DNA of 64,000 nt from Pteria penguin (lineage: Eukaryota > Mollusca > Bivalvia > Pterioida > Pteriidae). The DNA lies in contig CM068586.1 of the NCBI GenBank assembly GCA_035048485.1, positions 28,352,349-28,416,348 on the forward strand. Direction: 5' to 3'. A model generated the notes under the pieces. It worked only from the letters and a program-made list of their open reading frames with translations. It ran no database searches and was not told where the DNA came from. Shown in pieces: positions 44,401 through 64,000 of the stretch. Every line of letters begins with the position of its first letter. Position 1 is the first letter of the stretch. The position numbers and the translations under genes are program-made.

Positions 44401-45840
44401 TTTTAGCTTTTGTTTAAATTTCTTGTTACAAGATCCTGTAATAAGCACCAAATGTTCAGCTTCCTATCAAGCTATGCTGACTATTCTTCTTTACCTTCTC
44501 GTCATAAAGAGATGAATTATGGCATGTTTCAACTTTGTTGTCGCGAGAGCTATTTGTCGTGTTATGACAGCTCTTACTGTGAACTAATTTGATTTATACA
44601 GTAAAACTTAATAATTTAGGGTATATAAAAATTAGTTTATTATTGTATTACAAAATTTATTTTAAAGTTTGACAATCTATTGAAGAAAGTGCAAAGTCAT
44701 ATGACAATATTAGCGTACAAAACAAAATACATGTATAATCAAGTTTTTAAGTTTATGAAATGTACACCAGGGGAATACATGTATGTGAATATTCCATGAA
44801 TTTACAAAATCATTATTAAATGATAAAATGGATGAATTCGTCTACTACAGCAACACACTGTGTATGCTTTTGACAATTATTCGCTCTTAGTCTGTAATGG
44901 ATTTGACAATTTAACCAACAAAGAGCACTGGATCTGCCACTGAGGAGGGAGATCCCTCTGATAAGGTTAGGCATAGACTAAGGCGTTTTGGAAATAATGC
45001 GCTCACTATTAGTATTAGATCTATAGCAGTTATACGTTATGTTCTAATACAGTGGGGCTGAGGAAGCAACATAACGGCAGATGTGCAGACAATGTTTTAT
45101 CTGCGAAAACTAAGCATTCTTGTAATGAACTTTATAATGTTTCTTCGTTACGTCGCTTTTTGTTTTTCAAGAAACTCTTTATAGCTGTACATATGGTAAA
45201 AACTTCATATTTTATGAATTTTTATCATATATTCCAGGGAACGGATCCAGGTTTGGAAGATAAAAAAAGGGGGGTGGTTCAGGCGAGGGGTGTGGCGATC
45301 GCTTAGATTCCCAGCATGCTCATGCTGTAGTGGAATTTTGCCATTAAGTAACCGCAGACTCAGATCTGATCTTCTAATAAATCAGACTTCAAGGATACAT
45401 CACAGAATCTGTCTTTTCTCAGTCAGGTATAATTATCTTGACACTGAACAGGCAATACAGAACTGAGCATTGAATCTCATCATAGATTTTTGAAAAGGGG
45501 GATGGGGGAGTTACGACCTGCCATGAATGCTTTTAATTGAGGAAAAAGGTTGTGTTGGGTTTGAAGCCCTAAATCTAACCAAAATTACACAGATATCGTA
45601 AACAATTAGGCCTAAATGTACAAATGACTCTCTCTCTCTCTCTCTCTCTGCGTGTCTTTTTTCTGTAATTTCCCCCATTTAGAGGTTTAAAGGGGACTTC
45701 CCATTCGATCCCTCTGAGATGTTGATTCAATCAGCTATGATAAAAATACTGTGTCGGTTAAAAAAGGGGCACAAACCCACATATTCAACCAAAAACCACC
45801 AACACACGCAACAGAGGGAGAGGACTATTGCCTAGTTACC
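44401..45840. other. Intergenic DNA, no gene seen
   Basis: It includes a one-sided GGATCC-family fragment near 45240-45310 and a (CT)n tract at 45626-45649. Nothing else is recognised. Confidence 0.4.
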
Positions 45841-45978
45841 AGTGGCGGATCCAGAATTTCCGAAAGGGGGCCACAGGTTTATTAGCCGAACTAATCGGTC
45901 ATTTTAGTGCCAAATCTGGATTTTTACTTGTAAATATGTGGCAAAAAGGGGGCCCGGTCCCCCTCTAAATCCGCCACT
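45841..45978. mobile_element. GGCGGATCC MITE, 138 bp
   Basis: AGTGGCGGATCCAGAATTTC at the left faces AAATCCGCCACT at the right. The G- and C-run interior resembles that of 39941-40122. No clear target duplication. Confidence 0.65.
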
Positions 45979-46511
45979 CTTTCCTCTTGTCCGGAGCGTT
46001 CCAAGATACTTTCTTGATCTCAGCCGACAAAGTACATCCAATCTGCACTTGAGTAATAAGTATGAGTTGTCTTTCATTACCGCTAGATGGCGATGCGAAA
46101 AGGAAAATTATTCAGCCATATTGTGTGTACAGCGAAGTACATTTGACAGTCGACAAGAGGTGTGGTATATATTGGACATAAAGTATCATTAAAAAAATAA
46201 AGAATAGGGTTAATAGAATTGTATTTTAACATATAAGCACCTTCTATAACATGATCAAAAATCCAATGTGGATATTATCGATTTAGACATTACAAGTAAC
46301 ATCCTCCCCCTTCGGCCTTCGTTTAAATTAAATAAGCACAGTGTTTATTTCTGAAAAGGTGACTCATGCTCTATTATGGTTGTTTATACCTCATAAGAAT
46401 CGAAGAATTAAAGACTTGGTTTCTTAATTTCTTTTCATATAGAAATTTTACGACTTTAAAGTGAAAATCTATACACATACCAAACACATACTTACTCAGA
46501 CTGAATCGGTG
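45979..46511. other. Intergenic DNA, nothing recognised
   Basis: Spacer up to the CCTCAGATG target duplication at 46512-46520. Confidence 0.35.
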
Positions 46512-46520
46512 CCTCAGATG

Positions 46521-47904
46521 GGTGCAGGACGTTTCGGTACAAGGCCAGGGCGTTTCGGTACACAAAATTAGGTCGTTTCGGCACATAGTACAAAGACGAT
46601 TAGGTACATGGTTTTGGTCGTTTCGGTACAGGTACCTAAACATTGGCACAGAAACAAAATAAAATGGATAATTTTTTTTTAATATGACAATCTACCAAGA
46701 AGAAAGTCAAAAGATCAACACTAGCCAACTCAGTGTTACAGAAATTTGCCATGCTGTACGCCCCATCAGTACCACAGCATGTGCGATATGTGTGACCTTA
46801 TTTAAAAAACAATAATGAACTTATGAAGACAATATACAATGTATATATATATATATGTGTGTGTGCGTGTGTTTATTTTATTATTTTTCTTTTGCTCATA
46901 TACCTTATTTTATCTAGTATACAGGGCTCACACTGGCTTGAAAAAAAGTGTAGCCACTTTTCTCGTGAAAGATGTATCGAAGTGGGCGCAATATATTTCT
47001 CAGCTAAAATTACCTATTCACAGCTGTTTAACAAATGCATAACACTTTCCTTTGTTTTTATATATTTATTTTCACTAATTATCAAATGATGATACAATGA
47101 ACAGTTTAAACAATGCTAAATATAAAATATTATCAAGTAAAATAAGCACAGTAATGAAGTAGCATATATTCAGAATGACTGTCTCACAAAATATACAAAC
47201 ATCAGCACTAGCCTTAAAATGTACTGTGAAACACTCAGTCACTATCTAGTATTTTGGAATCATAATTCTTCTACTTTTTCAGAAGAACCCACTTCTTGAA
47301 TGCACTAGCATAATCAAATGAGTCCACTGAATCACTGCACATAGACAGTCTCATAAGGTTTCCCAATGTTTTGACTTTCAGACTGTTCCTAAGTTTAGTC
47401 TTGATAAGGTATACTATACTTTTGATCATGCACACTTGAAAAATACTGTTAAAAGCCGAACAGTAGGAATATAGACGTAAACTTTTTAACTTTTGTAGGT
47501 ACATAAACTGCATTTTTCTTGAAGTGCCTAAAGTTAAAACTCAGTTGTTAACAATGCGGAAGGTGTAAGTTTCCTAAGGAACTTTATAGTGAGGACACGA
47601 AATATTACTTGACGAGGTTTACGTATACATATACGTTTGGGCCTACGTCCTTTAGTAAAATTAACCTATGTGTCTATAGGAGTAAGCATCATCTTTTTGG
47701 CTAGTCACACTTGCTGTCTCATGTCACACACAGACTAAAGTATAGTGAATAAATCACTGAAACATATGTATCGAAACGTCTTTTTAGTGTACAGAGATGT
47801 CCTTTTCATTGTACCGAAACCTCTTTAATTGTACCGAAACGTCTTTCTTATGTACCAAAACGTCCTTGTACCGAAACATCCTTGTACCGAAACACCTAGC
47901 ATTC
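46521..47904. mobile_element. Mutator-like element, 1384 bp, 9-bp CCTCAGATG duplication, tandem-motif ends
   Basis: CCTCAGATG occurs at 46512-46520 and 47905-47913. The inverted ends are made of about five copies each of GACGTTTCGGTACA, over 46527-46641 at the left and 47766-47892 at the right in reverse. A 9-bp duplication fits Mutator-like elements. It has no transposase of its own; a hAT remnant lies inside. Confidence 0.75.
46922..47513 (-). pseudogene. hAT transposase C-terminal remnant inside the Mutator-like element
   Basis: On the minus strand about 47405-47271 encodes IKTKLRNSLKVKTLGNLMRL then FDYASAFKKW and a stop. This is the end of the hAT dimerisation domain as found in ZNF862/KIAA1586-type proteins. 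Downstream in the same orientation the sequence reaches CAGGGCTCACACTGG (46922, plus sense), a hAT-type terminus. The other end and most of the protein are missing. Confidence 0.6.
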
Positions 47905-47913
47905 CCTCAGATG

Positions 47914-49426
47914 ATAGGGACACAGGTTGGGCACTCACTAAAACTGTTTCTTCTTGAAACTTTCCACAATTTCAACTTTTTAAGCATTGTTATGGACATA
48001 CTTATTCGTTTCAATGCCAGATATTAACTAGGGGTGAAACGATACGGTTACCTCACGATTAGATACGACTGCAACAGAAGAGCTATTTTGTCCCGTATAC
48101 CATACATATTAATAAACAGAAAAAAACCTGATATTTTGGCTTTAAATGTCCATATTCATTTTCAGAAGAATATGAGAATATCAACATTGTCAGTTGGATT
48201 TCAAGGATAATTAAAGGAAATGTCAGCGTCACTTTTGATGAAAGTTTACATTTACCATACACAAATTTTCAGGTTGATGTTCAAGTTAGGTACCTGTATT
48301 AATATTGTTGTAAAAATGATCTTTATACCTCGATTAATTAAAAAAGTATTCTAATGTAGTTAGTTTAACTTCAACTCCTAAATTGGACGCAGAAGTCTGT
48401 GTATTAGTTTAAGTTAGTGTGCGTAGTCCTTGAGTATGTGTCTGTTTGAAACTGAAGTTCGCTTTTCCTACTGATCAAGACCACTGTCACACATTGTAAA
48501 CAAATCTTGATTTATCTTTATTAGAGATAGCCTAAAGCAAAATTAAGAAAAGTTTACATCCATATACACTTATACATAACAATTCAGGTAATGTTGCTAT
48601 TGATTGAAATTAGATGAATATTCGTCTTAATATTTTAGGTTGGCTGTCGAAGTCTATATACCCAGTACTAGTTTTAGTGATTTTGTGCCAAGTCATTGCC
48701 TCAAAATGACATGTTTATGACTTGATTTGTGGATATCTGGCATTGAAATGAATAAATATGCCAACAACAATGGATGTAGAAAGTTTCAAAAAGAAATATT
48801 TGGAAGTTTTACTAGTTTTAGAGAAATCCCCATTTTTCATTTTTAAGTTGGACTTTTTCAAGTCTGCTTCTGTTTTAGTGAGTGCTCACAGTTTGTTAGT
48901 AACTTACGTGTACGTTGCATAAACTTGCACTTTTGAAAAACCGATTGGCTGACAAGATTCAATGTATTTTAGCATTACAAAGAACAACTATCATATACAG
49001 ACTTGCCAACTCTGTTGTTTTTTATAGAGTTAGTCCGATGTATCTGAATACTGTCTACAATGTACTCCTGCCTGTATGTTTTTAATATTGTTCCTTGTGG
49101 ATTTGGAAAAAAATTCAAGATTTAGGGAAAATTTTGGCACCTTTCTGTTCCATTGCATATACTGTCATTACTATTACTAGTATTGGCCTTGTTCCCAGTT
49201 ATTTGAACAATTGGAATCAACAACTTTTTACATGTACTCTTAAGTCGGCGTGATTTCACTCTCTATATTATATTGATCTATGAAGATACACAAGGAATTT
49301 TGTTAGGATGCTTGGGGTAAAACTCAGGGTTTATCAAAGGTGACAATACAAATTTAAGTTCTTCTGTATCAATTCTAAAGGGTTTTTCTCACAATGATAA
49401 AATACAATCAGAAATGCAGGGTTCTC
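47914..49426. other. Intergenic DNA, no gene seen
   Basis: A possible one-sided transposon end, TAGGGGTGAAACGATACGGT, lies at 48029. Nothing else is recognised. Confidence 0.35.
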
Positions 49427-50207
49427 AATAAGAAATAAAGTAGATGGAGAAAAAGAAAGAGTAGGGGGCACCGTTGAGGGCCACCAGCCGAGGGGGGTGA
49501 GTCAGAGAGGGGGCATTCCTCCTCTTAGAAGGATAGGGGGTGGGGGGGGGGGTACCTCCCCAGGAAAATTTTTAAAATTTACATTGCAGGAAGTGGCATC
49601 TAGGACCTATCTGGGTATATTTTGAATTGTTTTATTGGTAATCAATATGACACTTTTAGGAGCACATTTTGCAAAAAACAAAATAAAAAAACAAAAAAAA
49701 ACCCAATAAAAATCACAGGATACAGTAGTTGTATGACAGACTAGAGTCTGAGTGTCTGCAGCTTTACAAAGTCATGAAAAGACAGTGATATCATAATGGC
49801 ATCAGTAGCTTTGGTTTTGGTTGGAAAAAGGCGTCGATTCGCCTGTATTCTTTTTGGCTGCAGCCAGTTGCCGTGCTTTAAAGTGCAGTTTCAAAACCGG
49901 AAATTAAAAACGCGTAGTAAACTTAAATTAAAACCCCGATCACGATTCCCGAATCATCGCCGCGTGTTTATGAAAGAGATCGTAATATGAAAAGAAAAGC
50001 GTCAACTTACAACGATTTTTATGTTTACGGAGTTCTTTTATTTACCACGTTTGATAATAATAAAGCCCAACGTGATAACCAAATTAATTTTGTATTGAGG
50101 GTTTTTTTTTACCAAATATCATACTGATTTTTGAAAATGAAGTAGCCGGCGCTACAGTGTAAATAGACGGCGAAATCGCCAATCGCCGGCACTTATTTAG
50201 AACCCTG
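49427..50207. mobile_element. hAT-like non-autonomous element, ~781 bp
   Basis: CAGGGTTCTCAATAAG at the left faces CTTATTTAGAACCCTG at the right. The flanks GAAATG / GAAATT could be a 6-bp target duplication with one mismatch. The interior carries a GC-richer block at 49790-49990 with a short basic frame (64 residues) that is not recognised. Confidence 0.6.
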
Positions 50208-57838
<7,631 letters not shown>

Positions 57839-59607
57839 CAGTTGTTAGTGTTTGAAGACTTGTCACGATAGAGGACTATAGCCATTCCAAGGACTTGTGC
57901 AGTACACAGTGTAGAGGATCTTATTGGCTTCTAGAGCCAGTTTAAGATTATAGTATATAAGAAATAATTAAAGTAATAAAAAAGGATGGGGGGATGTTTA
58001 GGTATACAGTTGGAAGAGTTTTTACATGTTGTGATATTTTTGTTAAATCGAAATAGTCATAAAGATTTATTTTGCTGTTTTATCACTCATGTTTGACTTC
58101 ATTTAGCAGTAACATTTGCTGGTATTTTGTGTTAACAAATCTACACCATTTTGTTTGCAAATGCAAATACATGTACCAAACAGAAATAATTTGTGAAACT
58201 CAGAAGCATTTTCAAAGAAAATCTAGGGGTGCAATACATTAATGTGGTGCACTAGTTCCTCTTTACATTGCTGCAATATACATTCATGAAAACTCTTCAT
58301 GAATGACTCATCATGACACTGTCATCATTTCTATTGTAACATAATATAGATGTACTTTATAAATGGAAACTCATCAAATTTTAATTTGAAATGTAGCATT
58401 TGGTGAATCCAAATGGCAAAATGCCTTGGAACATTTCCAGACTTTTCTATTGAAAACCCCTTTTTTACAAAAAAAGTACCTGCATGTTTTAAGATTTTGT
58501 TGTTTTGATTTCACCAAGAGTTATCTCCCATTTCCACATTTCTCTAAAGCATTCTGCAGGAAAGTAAATTTATGGCAAATGAATCTAGAGAGCTTCAGAG
58601 CAATTTGCATGTACATACTTTTGAAATGGCAAGACATAGAATATTTCTCTCATTTTTTTTATCCATGAGTGTAACATGCATTGTATTATAAAAATAATAC
58701 TGTAAAGTACAACTCTTCTCCTGAAACACATGCACAAACCTAACAGCAACAAAAAACAAAACCATAATGTTAAGAAAGTATATTGGTGTAGAAAATCAAG
58801 CAACATCTTTTTTTTTCCACTAGATTATACAGACCTTGCAATAAAGTTTCTAATGTTTATATATTGAAATTCTCTCTTTTGAATTTTCAAAGGTCACAAC
58901 AAAAATGTATGAAGAATGACTGTATACTTGAACATAAACAATTATCTTCTAGTCCTTTAACTTGGACTTGCCTATCGCTTTACATTTTGCAAAAGTTCAA
59001 AATTAAGTTGTGTAGTTGTTTCCTGCACTGTTACAATGAAAAATGTACCACATCTGAAATTATTCATGGTTCTTTGTGTATCAAGAAAGTGGTCTACTTA
59101 TAGATGTTTTATCACTGCAATGATTCAGAGAATTTTGGGGGGGGTTTTTCCCCGTTAATATTCCTCTGATAAACAGTCTTTTCGTTTTACATGTGATAAG
59201 TCAATGGATGGTTCCGTAGTGTGAATATCTGTATATTTATTGGTGTACATAACTTGTACATATTTCTATTGCATATTTTAAATAGTTGCAAGAAAAATGG
59301 ATAAATTTGAATTGAAATGAACAAAATGAGATTATACTAAGTCATTTAAGAGAAAAAATTATTGTAGATATTGATAAACTATACATGGTCATAAAGTGCT
59401 AATGAATGATTTCTTTCAAAGTATCTTCATAGGTATGTTATGTTTAATTAAGGTCTTAACATATACATATATGGAAACATGATATATGTTCAGTTTATAG
59501 TATTGTTGATTCATAATAAATATCCTATATACATGATTATGTACTCACTTTGATACCAGTGAGGTTTGTAACCTTCACTCTTATACTTTGTTTATGACCA
59601 TAATAAA
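57839..59607 (+). other. RAB14: RAB14 3' UTR (extent uncertain)
   Basis: AATAAA signals lie at 58840, 59515 and 59602. Which one is used cannot be told from sequence. No splice or coding signal is seen in this stretch. Confidence 0.5.
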
Positions 59608-61717
59608 TACTGACATCTAAAGTTTTCTAAAAATTAAGAAAGTAAGCTATTACCTTTCACCCCAGTGATGTAGGTATGAAGGATTACAAAGATAAAGGAT
59701 GAATTGTGTTACTTTATATGAGGTTACTCACCAGTCATTACATTGTTATTGTGTTTTTGTTAAAGATTTATGTTGATATTTAGTGCTCACAATGTTTGCC
59801 ATAGATGATTATTCAGTTAGCAAAATCTTTTTGTCTAGCCAAAGTTTTTCGGTTATAGAATGTTTCCATACAACCTTGTTTTCCTCATGTTGGCTAGAGT
59901 TATCTCCCTCATTGGATTACAACTCTCAGACTTTATACAATACAATACTAAAATTCGTAAACCTCTCTAATCAATTAAAATCTCTAAGGCGCCTCACATA
60001 TAAGCATACGAATCTTTATCCATCCTTGCCCACACAAAACTGCTTGATTTATTTTAATTTTGTAATGTAATTGCATTGTATATTTAATTGTTTTATCAAA
60101 AATTTTCCACCACATGTATTTACTGATAAATTCAAACTGAAGTCTCGAAATCTGCCTTGATGATTAGTAAATTTCTCAGAATTTTATGTAAGTTTACATG
60201 CTAATAATGGAAATAGTCGAAGAGTTGTAATCTAATGTGGTCACCAATGCCAGTAGTGTGATGTCACATGTGAAAGCTCTATTGTTCTTGTATCTAAGAA
60301 ATCACCTGTGCATTCAATCAACTCTGTGTTCAATATGATATAAATAAAAGAAATTGTATAGTGTGGAAGATAGGACCTGGGGCTGAGTTGGTTTTTAGGA
60401 TGGCTACAAATGTATATCATACCCATAATGTCAATCAAAATTAATGGATAGGTTCACTGACGCTTTATTTTTTTGAATAAAAATTGAGGCAGGCTTTTCT
60501 TTTTTTTTCTTAATCTAAATGACAGAAGACAACCATATTTTTACCTTGAATATTCTTTTGAACTTTGTCAGATCTTAAATATGTGAGATTGAGACTTGCA
60601 AGTATATTTAGCATAGCTAGATTTGCTGAAATGACCATCACTTTGCAGAATCCGAACCAAATCCTTTAAATATTAAAAGGTGGTTTTTTATCTACAGATT
60701 CATTTGTAGCTTGTAACTCATTTGAAGGACAGTAATGTTTGACAGACCATGCCCCTCACCCCTAGCAGGAGATTTCTTACTTTTCTTGACACTGGCTGAC
60801 TGAAAGACGCAAAGACACAGAACATGTTATTGTCATATCCATCTTCATTAATACACCGTAATTATTCTAAACTATGTATACTTTGAATTTTTTTCAATTG
60901 TTTTTCTGAGCTTCTTGCATATTTTGGTTTTTTTAACTTCAAAAATTTTTTAGAATGTACATCGTTTGATGTTGTTTCCAACAACTGTCCAAGGCAAAAT
61001 TATTTACTCCCTTTTCCCTTTGTTTAATAGGAGGGACATTCTCAACCTCTAGATGTTTAATTGTTGAATTCTGACGTGTTGCAAACAATACAGATGTTGG
61101 ATTTCATTGATTAAAACATAAATTAGAAACGAGGGGGAGAAAAAATGGTTTTTAAAACCAGTAAAAAGAGTTAAAAAAAAATATAATGGGGGAAGGGGGC
61201 AATGCAGCAGTGCTCAGCAACCTAAACATTTATTTTGGTGTAATAAGAATTTACAACAACTGTCATCTAAACTACAGGAGTATCAATGTTCTTTTGGATA
61301 TACTGTCTATGATAGTTTTGATGTAGAGACCTAAGATTAACATTACATGAAAGGATAGTACGTACTTACTGTTACCATAATTAGGTTTCATGTTGCTATC
61401 ATGTCACTCATAAGGATGTCATCCTTTTTATCAGAAATGATTGGTCAAAATAGTAATGATGGATGATTATGATATTAAAAGAGAAAGATGTGTTTTTGTA
61501 TGTGAGACATTATATGTATGAATCCCCATGACGATAACAATAATGCGAGTCATTAGTTGTAATCATTGTCATGGTGATCTGTGATATGTGAGATGTAACT
61601 TGTATGGATCACCATACGAGATATACCTGCATGATTAGAACTGAGAAATCAGCCTATTATTGATGTCATATAATATATAAACTGATCCAAAAACTCTATG
61701 CAGCTTTCTCATTTTTA
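59608..61717. other. Intergenic DNA, no gene seen
   Basis: AT-rich; short open frames only, none with a recognisable domain. Confidence 0.4.
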
Positions 61718-62640
61718 TATGCTTGTCATAGACAGACACATTGTGGTATGGCGTGGTGGGTCTGTCTGCACCTTGTTAACACAAAACAGACCATACCGTT
61801 TATGCTAGGACTTCCAAACTTAATACACTTATTTCTTATGGCATGAGGACGAACCCTATTGATTTTCAATATCAAGGAAAGGTCAGGGTCATTTTTGGGG
61901 CAAAATAGCAAATTTTTGAGAATGCAACTTGTAAACAAGACCAAACTATCTATTCTACAACTTTTAAATATTGCACACTTATTTCTTATGGTTGGAAGAT
62001 GAACCGTATTGATTTTCAAGGTAACATCTGCAAGGTCATGATCACAGTGCTTATATTAGTTAGATTCTTGTCCAGGCCTAACTTTTTACACCTTGCATGG
62101 ATTTGAATAATATTTCACAAAATTGTTGCCCAGCACCTAAGGATGTGTTATGACCTCAACTTAAAGGTCATATCTGCTAGGTCAAAGTCACAATGCATAT
62201 GATGGGTAAATTTTTGTCTGGGCCCAAACTCTACGCCTATCATGGATTTGAATAGTATTTCACAGAACTGTTGCTCTAGACCCAAGGATGTGTCTTGACC
62301 TTAAACCAAGGTTATATCTGCAAGGTGGAGGTCACACTATGATGGGTAAATCTTTGTTTGGGCCATAACTTTACCCCTTGTATGGATATGAGTAATATTT
62401 TACGGAATTGTTGCCAAAAACCCAAGATTGTGTCATGACCTTGAACCAAGGTCATATCTGCAAGGACAAGGATACAGTGCATTTGATGGGTAAATCTTTG
62501 TCCGGTCCATAATTTTTTATCCATTGCATGGATTTGAATAACATTTTCAGAATTGTTGGCAAAAGGGGAATGTTTCTATACTTTCATCCCTTCAAACTAA
62601 GCGACTGTGAATTATGCCACGCTATGTGTTGCTCGTTTGA
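61718..62640 (+). repeat. Tandem-array repeat, ~139-144-bp unit
   Basis: The head TGCTTGTCATAGACAGACAC precedes GGTATGGCG and GTCTGTCTGC. ATATCTGCAAGGTCA variants occur at about 62027, 62171, 62315 and 62454. The tail AATTATGCCACGCTATGTGT then GTTGCTCGTTT resembles the tail of 24901-26501. Confidence 0.75.
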
Positions 62641-63914
62641 CAATCTTCATTTAACTACTGTTATTCACTTTTGATATTGAGAACTTGTTACAGGTATATT
62701 ACTTCTCTCGATTAAATTAAGGGATATTACTTCTCTAGATTAAATTACAAGTATATCATTTCTTCGGGAAATCTAAAGTATATTGCTTCTTTAGATTAAA
62801 ATACAGGTACAGCTGTATTTAAGTGTACTACATCTTGTTGAGATTACAGGTATATCAGTTCTCTTGGAAATTACAGGTATATTACTTCCTGGGAAATTAC
62901 AGGTATATTAGTTCTGAGGGAAATTACAGGTATGTTGTTTTTTAGGGTAATTCGTCTCCATGAGTATATCCAAAGAGAAATCTTTGCAAAAATAAGTCGC
63001 ACAAAATAAAAGCATTTTGCAATATATTTCTTGCTGCTGGTGAGGAATGTCATACACTGTATTGATGCAATATCATTTTGTTATGTCATTCAACTATTTT
63101 ACTACATTATGTATACATTTGACTTGAATGATTGCAAAGAGTTCAATACAGTCACCTTTTAGGTATGCAGTAAAGTAGTTTATTTTCCAGTTTTAAGGTC
63201 AGTCATCACTTTTGATCCAAAAAAATAATACTTCATGTAACGATGTATTTTGTATTCGTCTCCAACCCTAATTTCTTAAAACTATTAACCAACCAACCAA
63301 CTTTGTAAAAAGTGCAATGTGGTGAATTGATACACCAGTCTAGCCTCGTTTGAAAGCTTCAAGATTTTGATTTTATTCTATACTTGATCGTAGCAGGTGT
63401 TTGTGTATATAGAGGCATACTGGTAATGCATGTTGTATAGTCAGAGATGGACAGGTCATAGCAAGGTTTCTTGAAAATTTGCTTTTTGTAAGCTGACATC
63501 TGTTGTAGTTGTAGAGGAAAGATTATTAACCATTATTTTGAATATTTTCATGCTAATTATCATAATGCACCAAATGATGTCAGCAGGATCTATGTTTCAA
63601 ATAAGTCCAATGCAGTTCAAGGTCTATAATAATGTGTACTGGAGTGTAAATAAATGTATAAATAAATTATAAAAGTTTGCAATGAAATATTCATGCACAT
63701 ATTTCACTTAATGGATGATTCCATATAACTTGTTTCAATTAAATTCTCTTACAGGAAAGTGCCACTTTAAGCGAAAGTATCTTACATTTTCTAATTTTTG
63801 GACTTTAATCCGTCATTTGAAAGTCAAATACATATGGTTGTACATTTGTATCTCCTTATATTGTATTATGTAGTTGTTGCCAAAATGTTACTGTAATGAA
63901 ACATTGATTTTCAA
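62641..63914. other. Intergenic DNA with a short ATTACAGGTATAT tandem motif
   Basis: Between 62690 and 62935 the phrase AAATTACAGGTATATTA recurs about nine times at 25-45-bp spacing, a decayed minisatellite. No gene is seen. Confidence 0.5.
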
Positions 63915-64000
63915 TCATATCTGCAAGGTCAAGGTCACAGTGCTTTTGTCACTTAAACTCTTGTCTAGGCCATAACTTTTTACCCCACAATGCATATGTT
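63915..64000 (+). repeat. Start of another tandem-array repeat copy, cut by window end
   Basis: ATATCTGCAAGGTCAAGGTC then GGCCATAACTTTTTACCCC matches units of 61718-62640. Confidence 0.6.

Noticed and set aside
46374..46649. 91-residue minus-strand frame with repeated CTET motifs
   Set aside because: It is a translation of the tandem GTTTCGGTAC motifs in the Mutator-like element end.

Overview
This 64-kb window looks like intergenic, repeat-rich DNA from a lophotrochozoan, most likely a marine bivalve mollusc. That is inferred from AT-rich sequence, intron-containing animal genes, a tRNA-derived SINE, and many dispersed elements built of short tandem arrays rich in AAGGTCAAGGTCAC- and CCCTTGGACTTA-type motifs, a style described for bivalve pearl/Helentron-derived repeats. 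The species cannot be fixed from sequence alone.

Three host loci can be supported. (1) At the left edge, on the minus strand, the first coding exon of a von Hippel-Lindau (VHL) protein, the substrate-recognition subunit of the E3 ligase that marks hydroxylated HIF-alpha; the rest lies beyond the window. (2) In the middle (32090-34882, plus), a 930-residue, single-coding-exon gene joining TPR-type helical repeats to a C-terminal TIR domain, a likely innate-immune adaptor. (3) On the right (51609-57838, plus), all eight coding exons of RAB14, an endosome/Golgi trafficking GTPase, giving 214 residues.

Most of the rest is transposable elements. The clearest is a 6.34-kb element at 6380-12722. 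It has ~210-245-bp terminal inverted repeats, TGT...ACA ends and a CCGG target duplication on both sides. It contains a decayed gene for a Gypsy-integrase-like DDE transposase with GPY/F motif followed by an OTU cysteine-protease domain. This is the full signature of a Ginger1 DNA transposon. Other elements are a CR1-like LINE (13605-16135, minus); a mariner with 49-bp perfect ends and a broken transposase (22569-23846), itself inside a Helentron-like repeat that split an older tandem array; a 904-bp hAT-like element keeping a zinc-finger exon (17599-18502); two ~1.4-kb Mutator-like elements with 9-10-bp target duplications (4215-5611, 46521-47904); and several foldback MITEs. One MITE family has a copy at the left of the window and another inside a RAB14 intron.

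The three host genes show no sign of working together: no operon-like arrangement or shared promoter is visible. The most notable items are the Ginger1 element with its OTU domain, the TPR-TIR gene whose TIR has Asp where the NADase glutamate would be expected, and a set of tandem-array repeats sharing head and tail motifs while differing in core unit.
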